A stretch of 64,000 nt of DNA from Thereva unica (Eukaryota; Arthropoda; Insecta; Diptera; Therevidae), in the NCBI GenBank assembly GCA_949987705.1, contig OX465282.1, forward strand, positions 93,732,070 to 93,796,069, in the 5' to 3' direction. The notes beneath the pieces are model-generated. The model worked only from the letters and a program-made list of their open reading frames with translations, did no database searches and had not been told where the DNA came from. Position 1 is the stretch's first letter, and each line of letters opens with the position of its first letter. Made by a program: the position numbers and the translations under genes. Of the stretch, positions 56,719-64,000 are shown piece after piece.

Positions 56719-57397
56719 TTAAAATATTTACCAGATTTGGCTTCCTTTGACTATTATTTCGCTAAATCACACTTTAATGATGGTATTGAATTATTGAAAA
56801 AAGTTGGAATAAATGTATTCAAGTTTCAAGAGATTAATATTGAAAAACAAAAAAAATCTTTCTTTTTTAGGCGGAGAAGTGTTCAGACCGTCTTCATTAG
56901 TTTCCCTGCAACATCTTTTGCATCTGACACCTTTCTAAAATTCCATCACAACTCATACTGTCGTTTTCTCTTCGGTTAGAATTTTTAACGTTATATAACA
57001 CTACTATCAGCCAGAAATACCGCTGTAATCCTGACAATCAACCTCTGGCTCTGGGTACGATCTTAAACGTCCATTATTAACAATCTAAAATTAACCCTTT
57101 TAAACTTACATAAACAAGGACTTAGGCCCGTTTTCATTATTAATTTATTTCCTCCACCCCTAATTTCATTTATGGTAAAATTCAGCAAACAACAGGGCAA
57201 AAAAAAAATAATCAGGAAAAAAAATATATAAAGGAATTAAAACCGGAAAATCGATATCAATTGGAAAGGGGAATGACAAGTGTCAACACATCTAAAATCC
57301 GTTTCGTAAAGTAATTTTGAAAGCTCGCTGCCGCCCCTTTCCAAAAGTCCCAATTTCACTAAATCTGTCATGTGGTTGATAAGGGTTGTCAACTTAC
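56719..57397. other. Sequence downstream of the bruno-3 stop; 3' UTR or intron
   Basis: This lies directly downstream (minus strand) of the last coding exon. A 106-codon + strand ORF (56659-56979) overlaps the CR1 tail and has no recognised domain. On the minus strand it would be 3' UTR, or, if the donor at 57397 is used, the start of a 3' UTR intron. No clear polyadenylation site could be chosen among the many AATAAA-like words. Confidence 0.5.
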
Positions 57398-57400
57398 CTG
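57392..57400 (-). promoter_or_regulatory. Consensus 5' splice site 37 nt after the bruno-3 stop
   Basis: On the minus strand the sequence is CAG|GTAAGT, a perfect match to the U1 consensus, with the exon ending at 57398. It is 37 nt past the stop codon, under the usual 50-55 nt limit for nonsense-mediated decay. It could be used for a 3' UTR intron or an alternative terminal exon. The matching acceptor was not identified. Confidence 0.55.
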
Positions 57401-57434
57401 GCAAGTTGTTATATGCTCTAAAGGACCCCTGATG

Positions 57435-57562
57435 TTAATAGGGTCGGCTGGCATCCTTGGGTCGCTTTAGCTGTACTTTCAGTCTTTTCATGCCAATTTG
57501 GAATCCATTCATTGCCTGGATAGCCGCTTGAGCACTGGCAGGATTATCAAACGACACAAAAC
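57435..57562 (-). CDS. bru3: bruno-3/CELF last coding exon (C-terminal half of RRM3)
   Basis: The exon follows an AG acceptor (57563-57564) and reads, after completing a split Gly codon, [40 protein letters not shown] and Y, then TAA at 57435-57437. [14 protein letters not shown] is the RNP1-type and following helix of the third RRM of Bruno/CELF proteins. The [17 protein letters not shown] terminus is the CELF family C-terminus in its CELF3-6 form, which corresponds to Drosophila bruno-3 rather than arrest or bruno-2. These nuclear and cytoplasmic proteins bind U/G-rich RNA and control alternative splicing and translation. Splice phase matches the upstream exon exactly. RRM1, RRM2 and the linker lie beyond the right edge of the window. 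Confidence 0.9.
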
Positions 57563-57812
57563 CTATACACCAGCATCAGAAACAGGATCAAAATCAGCAT
57601 TCAGCATCACACAGCATCAGCAGCAGCCGTTCGTAGTCGTCATCGTCACAAGTTATATCAGAGTTGAAAGTGTTGCGATAGAGGCAAATACATAAACAAA
57701 AACAAACAACCCATTAGATACAATTTTAGTTAACTGTACATTATCTTAAATTTCATTAAAGATAATTTAATTTTGGCAAAGAAGGAAATCTCGTTACAAA
57801 GTGGGTACTCAC
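57563..57812 (-). other. bru3: bruno-3 intron within RRM3 (250 bp)
   Basis: It starts GTGAGTAC at the upstream exon (minus strand, 57812 downwards) and ends TATAG at 57563. It interrupts a Gly codon (G|GT). No repeat or transposon was recognised inside. Confidence 0.88.
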
Positions 57813-57971
57813 CAAAACATTTGCTCTGATTTGTTGCTCGATCGATGAAAACTTTAGAACTGATTACGTTACCAAATGGTAGGAACATCTGCATTAGTTC
57901 AGCATCACCAAACTCTTGTGGTAGATGATAGATAAACAAATTACAACCCTCTGGGCCCGAGATAGAACATC
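57813..57971 (-). CDS. bru3: bruno-3/CELF penultimate coding exon (N-terminal half of RRM3)
   Basis: The 159-nt exon lies between an AG acceptor (TTCCCAG at 57978-57972) and a GTGAGT donor (57812). It carries 2 nt, 52 codons and 1 nt, ending in the first base of a Gly codon. The reading is [40 protein letters not shown] and [20 protein letters not shown] is RNP2 and [21 protein letters not shown] is the hallmark start of RRM3 in CELF3-6-type proteins. Together with the next exon it completes RRM3, including FGFVSF (RNP1). Length and phase agree with the known two-exon coding of this domain in insects (family knowledge). The open frame extends a little into the intron to an in-frame Met at 58002, but this part is intronic. 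Confidence 0.9.
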
Positions 57972-59336
57972 CTGGGAACATCAGAAAATCTTTAAAGAAC
58001 ATTAAAGGATTCCGTCAATAGGAGAAACATTGTGTTTTTGTTTTTTATGTAGGAGAGAATCAAGCTCTTAAGGATAGACGACAGAGTCATCATCATATTC
58101 TACGAGTATGTTTTCATCTTCCTTTTTTCTCCTACGTGTGCGAGGGAGTATTTTTTTTTGTATAGATGAGGATACGTAGGAGTTGTACACTTCATTATAA
58201 ATTGCGTTTATATATACGAGAGTATTTGTAGGGTATTTTCATATAATGTGTTCTTTTTTTTAGAGTTAAGCCTTAAAATGTTTTGAATGTTGGTTGACAT
58301 GTTAAATTGCTTTGAATGTTAAATTACGTGTTAGCTTATTCGAATTTAAAATCTAGCTCAAAAATAGATAAGGAAAAGAATCGAGAAAGAGAAAGTTTTG
58401 TAAGCGAAACCAAAAAGAAAAACAAAACAAAAAAAAAGAAATGGGAGAAGAAAAAAGCTAGCAACTAAAGAATATTTACAATGTTTCTAAGGATAGCCAT
58501 TGGAATTTAAATAACTACATCCTAAAGATTGCTTTTGTGTGCTATTTTATGTTATGGTCAGCTAGTTGCATTATTTTATGGTTATTGCTTTCTAGTATTT
58601 GGGAGATAAAATGGAGAAGGAATTCTAATTAAAAAAGGTTATGTAGATAAACGTGTCTGAAAATACAAATCTTAATTGATTATATTTACTATAGTGTTTT
58701 AAACTCAAAATATAAATCTCAAATAAAAATAAAAAATAAAATACCATAAAAAAGAACAAAAGTCGTAGCACGTTGAATGCCACATTAATATTACATGGCT
58801 TTACCTGGACAACATATACGGACAAGTTAATTGGTGCCATCCATCGTGACGCATTTATTTTACTGACCGCTTTTTAATATAGAAAAACCAAACGTAGGAA
58901 TCACTCTTTGTACTACGTACTACTACCTTACAGCCCTTATGATTGGGGCTGCTTAAAGGAGACTGCAATTCCAAAAAATCTTCTACTAACAATATATTGA
59001 TTTTTCTTTAAATCTGTGATAGGGATATGGGTACCAAACGCTTGGTTCTTGGTTTTCGAAAGAACCGAAAGTTACATACAGCAGCCAAGAACGGATAATC
59101 TCTTATGTAGACAGGCCCATGTGCTTATAGAGGATGTATATGCTAAATTTACAAAACTGACTGGCGATAGGTCTTAGCAAGACTAACGGAAAATTGAATG
59201 GGCGTTAAGCGATGGCAGAACGGATGAACATTTTGATTTCACATATCACCCTGTATTTTGTAATCGTATATATTATTTTCATGGATAACGAATAATACCC
59301 CTAATATACCGAATCGTGAATATTTTTCGTTTTAAG
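57972..59336 (-). other. bru3: bruno-3 intron upstream of the RRM3 exons, left part
   Basis: The intron continues to the right edge of the window or beyond, at least 6 kb. This part is AT-rich without recognised exons. Near 59238-59290 is a diverged copy of the spacer of the inverted repeat at 13958-14010 (CACATATCACCCTGTATTTTGTAATCGTAT). No further RRM or linker exon was found up to 64000. Confidence 0.6.
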
Positions 59337-59968
59337 CAAAGTTTTAAGTCGGTTTGGCTGATGGTTAGTCCCGCTCCAATAAAACCGCTCTTAAAATAAT
59401 GTCACGGAACCGGGTGGATAATACATAGTCGACTTTTGCCTTTTGAATCAGGGAACTGGATTAAGTCCTCAACGATATGAACCGACATAATATCAAGACC
59501 ATGGAATTTAGAAAAACTAGACGGCTCATGGTGAGGCCTTTTCATATTCTGGCAGGAACCACCTCGAAAACTGTAGGAGTGACGTTGGCGTGATACTTAT
59601 CTATGAAACCAGGTCCAGCCTCATTAGCTGAATGAGATTTTTCGCTCTGTTTCAAAGGGGCATCATTTTTTGACTTAATTTGGTGACTTAAACGTACAGA
59701 TCGACCTTAGCAAATCCGGCCTTGAAGACCCAATTGCAAGTCAAGGAGTAAGCTAAATTATTAACAACAATGGTGAGCTTTTCGTTGACTTCTGCAGTTC
59801 CCAACTCTTGGTTGATGGAACTCACATTTGTCACAAGAAAATACACAAGGAGACCTGGGTATCGAAACATCTACCGCGGTGCCATCAACCGTACACGGTT
59901 TAACGTAGACCGGGATAGCATTAAGGCGACCGTTTGCTAGGAATCTGCAACAAATCTTAAATCGGCAA
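59337..59968 (+). pseudogene. RTE-like LINE 5' fragment with internal deletions
   Basis: The start, TTTTAAGTCGGTTTGGCTGA and TGGTTAG, matches 25757-25787 of the full RTE copy. Segments continue with ATGTCACGGAACCGGGTGGA, GATTAAGTCCTCAACGATATGA, AGACCTGGGTATC and CGTACACGGTTTAACGTAGACC, matching scattered parts of 25820-26760 in order. Several stretches are missing, so only the N-terminal endonuclease region is represented, with many stops. It lies inside the bruno-3 intron in antisense orientation. Confidence 0.8.
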
Positions 59969-60540
59969 CATTGAATAATTCTGACAGTTTTTGCCGATTT
60001 TGACAAATTAGCAAGAATTATTTAGGAAATTCTCTCTACCAGGCAGCTCTTTTTTGGGCATTCTGCATGACTTTGGCCAGCATTTTGGGCGCTATAGCAG
60101 CTACTTCGGCGCGAGTTCGTCAATGGTCTTCGCTTTGCTGGCATGCAATTTAGTATTGCAAGAATGGTATTGGCAAGATGCGCCGTCCTGTTGGAAATAG
60201 GTTCGTCAGACCTTTTTCGCGAGATTTCGGAAAAACAAAGGGCGATGATAGCGCGTGCCGTCGAGGGTTTCTCGAACTTTGAAGAAAAATGGGTTCTCTG
60301 TTTCTCAAATACGACAGTTTTGTTTATTGACTCCGTCAGAGAGTGTAAAATGAGCTTCGTCCGTCATCAAATTCAGGGATCGGCATCGATCATTCGTTCG
60401 ACGGCATTTCCATATTTCAAGCGACGCGACGGCGTGCCTCTTTGAGTAAGTTGCACTTTGAAGAGATGAATATCTTGCTTCACAGTAGTTCTTCGAGTCG
60501 TTCCACTAACGTTTAATTCCTGAGATCGGCGGCGCTGTGA
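59969..60540 (-). pseudogene. Tc1/mariner-type transposase remnant
   Basis: On the minus strand, across frames, it reads LNVSGTTRRTTVKQDIHLFK-VQLTQ (DNA-binding region), then LMTDEAHFTLSDGVNKQNCR-I with a stop, ETENP (first catalytic Asp region), and later FQQDGASCQYHSC (second Asp) and TIDELAPK. D-E-A-H-F, V-N-K-Q-N-C-R-x-W and F-Q-Q-D-G-A are the characteristic blocks of a widespread arthropod Tc1/mariner-related transposase. The spacing between the two catalytic blocks is shorter than usual, so there is an internal deletion. The third acidic residue is not seen. It is dead. Confidence 0.75.
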
Positions 60541-60554
60541 CACATTTGGATTAT

Positions 60555-60812
60555 CGGCAAGTCTCTCGCTTCACCTCGATAAAATGGATTTCATTTCAAT
60601 CAAATGGCACCACATGCCATATATAGCGATTTAAAGAGAAGTTTCCAATTAGAGTAATTTTTTTTATTAAGTTCTTTGGTTACCGGCAAGTCTCTCGCTT
60701 CACCTCGATAAAATGGATTTCATTTCAATCAAATGGCACCACATGCCATATATAGCGATTTAAAGAGAAGTTTCCAATTAGAGTAATTTTTTTTATTAAG
60801 TTCTTTGGTTAC
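60555..60812. repeat. Perfect tandem duplication, 2 x 129 bp
   Basis: CGGCAAGTCTCTCGCTTCAC starts at 60555 and 60684. The two 129-bp units, each ending GTTCTTTGGTTAC, appear identical base for base, including the T8 run. This implies a very recent duplication or an assembly artefact. Confidence 0.95.
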
Positions 60813-61194
60813 CGAGATTTGGTTATTAAATAGTTTTTGACTTCTTCCTATGGGGTTGCGTCAGGGAACCTCTGCTCGTCTGCTCCAATAATCAACAATA
60901 TATTCATGACCTGAAACAGAGTGTTCTCGAAACTGAAAATGCTGAAAAATAAGGAGAGAAAAGTGCAATTTGTGGAAAATTAAAAATTCTAAAGGGAATC
61001 ACTGGGAAATTGTATTAAACTTTACATCCTACACGAACTTTCTCTTTCTAAACTACACGTACATTTATTTGAATGTATATTTTAAAATTTATAGAATTTT
61101 GGAACCTGATTTCATTAATTTATTGAGAAGTATTAATAGAAAATATCGGCCGGGATTTTCTCTGGCTTTTTGATTCATTAGGTCAACCTCGATA
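60813..61194. other. Unassigned intronic interval
   Basis: AT-rich, no recognised domain or transposon end. Confidence 0.4.
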
Positions 61195-62790
61195 TTTTTT
61201 TAGCCAGGTTTTCTTCGGTGCCGTTCACTGGATTCTCCAGCCTGCGGGACGGTCTCGTGGCAAGCGGCTATCATCCATTCTGCAAACATGTCCAAACCCC
61301 ATAGTCGACGTTTTTGCATTTCTTCTTCAATCAGTGTCTGTTGATCGCATCTTTGTCTAACTGTCTCGTTTCGAAGACCATTGGGGAGTGATATACCGAG
61401 GATCTGCCCAAAGCATCGCATTGGGAAGACCTCGAGCTTCTTAACGTCCGGTTTGAGCAGTGTTCACGTTTCAGATCCAAAAAGAAGAATCGGAAAAATC
61501 AACGTTCGGTAAAGGCGTATTTTTGTTTTGATGGAAATACATATTTGTTCGTTTCCATATGCACCACTCCAGCAAGGCGAATGTTGCTGTTGCTTTGCCG
61601 ATGCGGCTGTGAACGTCAGACGTCGATGCCACTTTCGTTTCCTCAACCAATGATACCAAATATTTGAACATCTACGCCTGTTCGATTTGGGTTCCATCGA
61701 GGTGAACACTGGTCCTCGATCCGTCCGCTGTGAGCACTTTGATCTTTTCCGCATTGATTTTTAACCCGTATGACTGGGTGGTGCGGGAAATGTTGTATAA
61801 GATGACAGTTACTTCGGCACCCGTGTCAGCGAAGACGGCGCTATCGTCGCCAGACATTAAGTCGGTTGCAAAGTTGTTGTCGTCGTATCGAGTTCCGAGT
61901 CGTCCATCGAATGCTTCACGCATAATCGTGTTGATCATAGAGAGAAGTCAAGAAAGTTCCATCCGATTTTTTGATGTTGTTGTTTGTTGATGCTGTTTTC
62001 CCGCCTAACCTTCGAATTGTCCGCTTCTTCCATGTCGGCCGCAACGTTATTTCAGTACGCTTCTCGTTCCAATTTCATTTTCTGTCAAACTACTTTGTTC
62101 AATCGTTGGTATTGCTCAAAGTCGACGTGCTTCCGCTGATTGACGAGGTCCAGACAGCTGTCCGAGATCCATGGCTATGTCCGTTTACGGACAGGTGGAC
62201 ATAACTCCCTTTTACACTTCACAATATACTCCGACAATTGCCTTTCTTTTACATCGATATCGTCCGGTATTGCGAGCCCCGCGAATATGTTGGATAGTGC
62301 CATTTGAAACTCTCGGCCGTTGGCCAGGTCCCGTAGGCACGCAATTATTCTTGGCTGGTGGTGGCTCTGTTTTCGTCGCTTATTGTAATGGCATCTGTAA
62401 TTTTGCTCGAACAAGATAATGGTCCGATCCGCAATCGGGCCAACGCATTGCACGTACGTCTTTCAGCTTCGATCGGAATCTTGCGTTGATCAAAACGTAG
62501 TCTAGCATCGTCGAGTCTTTGTCGGATGGATTTCGCCAGGTGAGTTGGTGTTTGAGTGGATGGCGGAAAATGGTGTTGTCAACGATCAATTTGTGTGGCG
62601 TTGCGAATGAAAGCAGGCGTAAGCCGTTGTCGTTAATTACTCCGTGTCCGAATTTCCCCATGATTCCTTCCCAGCCGGTTCGATATGCTCCTGAATGTGC
62701 ATTGAAGCCGACGCGGGCCTCACGTCTCTTACCAGCTCAATAGTAAAGCGTCATCGTTTCGTCGATTGTTGGCTGGACGATCGTCAATGT
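61195..62790 (-). pseudogene. LINE-Y (RTE/R-type endonuclease-RT LINE), internally deleted
   Basis: From right to left on the minus strand: an endonuclease part (RREARVGFNAHSGAYRTGWE, KFGHGVINDNGLRLLSFATP, QLTWRNPSDKDSTMLDYVLI, CGSDHYLVRAKLQ), then sequence without the RT fingers, then an RT piece with FATDLMSGDDSAVFAD, where GDD stands in place of YADD, followed by YNISRTTQSYGLKINAEKIK. The C-terminal part has TFTAASAKQQQ, LIFPILLFGSETWTLLKPDV and KKLEVFPMRCFGQIL. A 5'-truncated relative lies at 50953-51480. Several frameshifts and a deletion of most RT motifs show that it is dead. Confidence 0.75.
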
Positions 62791-62865
62791 CCCGCTTCCG
62801 GTAAGTCGTAGTTCCAATAGCGCAGCAGCCAATATTTTGCATTTCAATAATTCCATCGCTATTTT
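62791..62865. other. Short junction
   Basis: No feature was recognised between LINE-Y and the SINE. Confidence 0.4.
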
Positions 62866-63315
62866 TTTATGTGAAAGACTAGAGTCTCAGGAAAGGCCCT
62901 TTTTACTTTTGACAATATATTTTTTTGGTATAGAGTGCAATGCTGAACAGCAGCTCTAGTCGAGGAGGAAGCCACTGCCCGCCTACCCGCGATATTTTTT
63001 AGTCCACCTACTCTCAACCATTACTTTTCGTCACTTTGGCATCGGGGCATCGAGAAACAACTCGCTGGAGTGTTATGCCTCCTGAAACGAGTTGAATCTC
63101 ATCAACCAACCGATGACGTGCGCTTTTGGTGGGCCGGGAAGGGCAAGGAAGGCTATAACAGGAGGAATCAGGAATGTAAACAGGGAAGAAGAAAGAATGA
63201 AAGTTATGTTGGTGGGAAGGAAAAGGCGAAACACTGTGGGGCGGGCTGGGACTCGAACCTGGGACCTCTGGGATAGTAGCCAGACGCCTTACTCCCTAGG
63301 CTACTGAGGCCCCCA
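62866..63315 (-). mobile_element. tRNA-derived SINE, copy 2 (minus strand)
   Basis: On the minus strand it begins near 63315 with a tRNA-like head: GGGGCCTCAGTAGCCTAGGG-AGTAAGGCG (A box), CTATCCCAGA, then GGTTCGAGTCC, a perfect B box (63249-63259), and CCCGCCCCA pairing with the 5' GGGGC. The body follows and ends near 62866 (GTCTTTCAC, then ATAAAAAAAT). The last ~95 bp are similar to those of the SINE copy at 13085-13441. The head could be transcribed by RNA polymerase III, but it is not a standard tRNA (irregular anticodon arm). Confidence 0.82.
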
Positions 63316-64000
63316 ATAATATGATTTCCTTTAGGCCTACGTGATGTCCTGTTCGTACATTCCACACGGCGAATTGAATTTCCATTTTCGGTGTGACTAA
63401 TTTGGATGTTCGGCCAGTAACCCACTTCACACCAGCATCCCTGGTCCCCAGTGCTGGCGCATTGGCTCCCCGGATACAGTAGCATTATTTCGTGACTAGT
63501 TAGTTCGTGTATCCATACGGTTGCTTGCCTAGTTTCTACAGTTTCCCGATTCTGGTCAACACGGTTGGTTGACCACCCTCCTAAGTACATTGAACTAAAG
63601 TACATTAAACTAAAAATTTGCTATAAATTGTTTATATGAATTGAAATAAAATAAAAAGTATGATTTTTCACAACTATTTAAATATATATTTTTTTGCATT
63701 TCAGAAATTGTTTACTTTCAGACGGTTTTCTTTATTAAGTTAATAGTAATAGGAAAATTTTGTAAAATTATTATATTATTTAAAAATATTTTTATTTATA
63801 AGGATAAAAGGGAAAGGTAAAATGTAGTTGTGTTTCTCCTTAAAAAAAAATGTGAGGAAAAATAATGCAATTAATGACCTTCGGCGAATTTATATATAAT
63901 TAATAAATATCAATAATTCTACATTAATGCATTATATACATAAATATAAACATAAACATTTAAATATATTAAAAAATTTAAAGCGTTTTTTTTTCAAAAA
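63316..64000. other. AT-rich intronic sequence at the right edge
   Basis: The first 290 bp are of mixed composition without recognised domains. From about 63600 the sequence is AT-rich with A and T runs. No exon was found. Confidence 0.5.

Noticed and set aside
56659..56979. 106-codon + strand ORF near the bruno-3 3' end
   Set aside because: It starts inside the CR1-B tail and has no recognisable domain; it is opposite to the bruno-3 transcript.
63235..63315. Functional tRNA gene on the minus strand
   Set aside because: The B box is perfect, but the anticodon arm is irregular and the sequence continues into a SINE body also seen at 13085-13441.
1..64000. LTR retrotransposon, CRISPR array or bacterial-type operon
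   Set aside because: No long terminal repeats, protease or integrase motifs, regular spacer arrays or ribosome-binding-site-led gene clusters were seen; the window is eukaryotic.

Overview
The window looks like a transposon-dense piece of a fly (Diptera, probably a large-genome cyclorrhaphan such as a tephritid; the taxon is an inference from the gene and the repeat types). The only host gene I can support is on the minus strand near the right end: the last two coding exons of a Bruno/CELF RNA-binding protein, most like bruno-3 (CELF3-6 type). They encode its third RRM (57813-57971 and 57435-57562) and are joined by a 250-bp intron with matching phase. Everything above 57972 is the upstream intron. 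Everything below 57435 is 3' UTR and/or downstream sequence. A consensus 5' splice site lies 37 nt after the stop codon, so the 3' UTR itself may be spliced.

The rest is a mosaic of two kinds of DNA. One kind is six islands of very AT-rich, strongly T-biased (+ strand) sequence without genes: about 6500-11390, 15790-17460, 20580-22030, 30880-32820, 36900-39270 and 44230-46140. They share the same composition and bias and look like one ancestral low-complexity sequence cut apart by insertions. The other kind is blocks of mobile elements, mostly degenerate and often nested.

Layout: 1-6500 minus-strand LINEs (an older LINE split by a nearly full CR1-like element, itself split by a hAT-type MITE with an 8-bp target duplication). 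10600-15700 MITEs, a tRNA-derived SINE, inverted repeats and ~125-bp tandem units. 17690-20230 fragments of an RNase H LINE and a hAT transposase. 22660-29210 the most structured block: MITEs placed end to end with shared TAA sites, two of them carrying nested MITEs, with a nearly full-length RTE-like LINE (25546-28830, 11-bp target duplication) inserted at one junction. 29750-30700 a LOA-like LINE remnant interrupted by a small hairpin. 33460-34250 a hAT MITE. 36200-43400 small repeats, a 357-bp near-perfect foldback element and a recent 318-bp tandem duplication. 46420-48020 foldback elements. 48030-56720 LINE fragments and a CR1-like LINE interrupted by a LOA-like LINE with a 14-bp target duplication. 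57972-64000 the bruno-3 intron, with an RTE fragment, a Tc1/mariner remnant, a 129-bp perfect tandem duplication, another LINE and a second SINE copy.

No LTR retrotransposon, CRISPR array, rRNA or functional tRNA gene was seen. I found no undescribed multi-gene system. The more interesting signals are the shared-TAA MITE chain, a TA-flanked element carrying a broken Myb/SANT-like ORF, large foldback structures, the T-biased islands and the post-stop splice donor. All boundaries and homologies were read by eye, without database searches.
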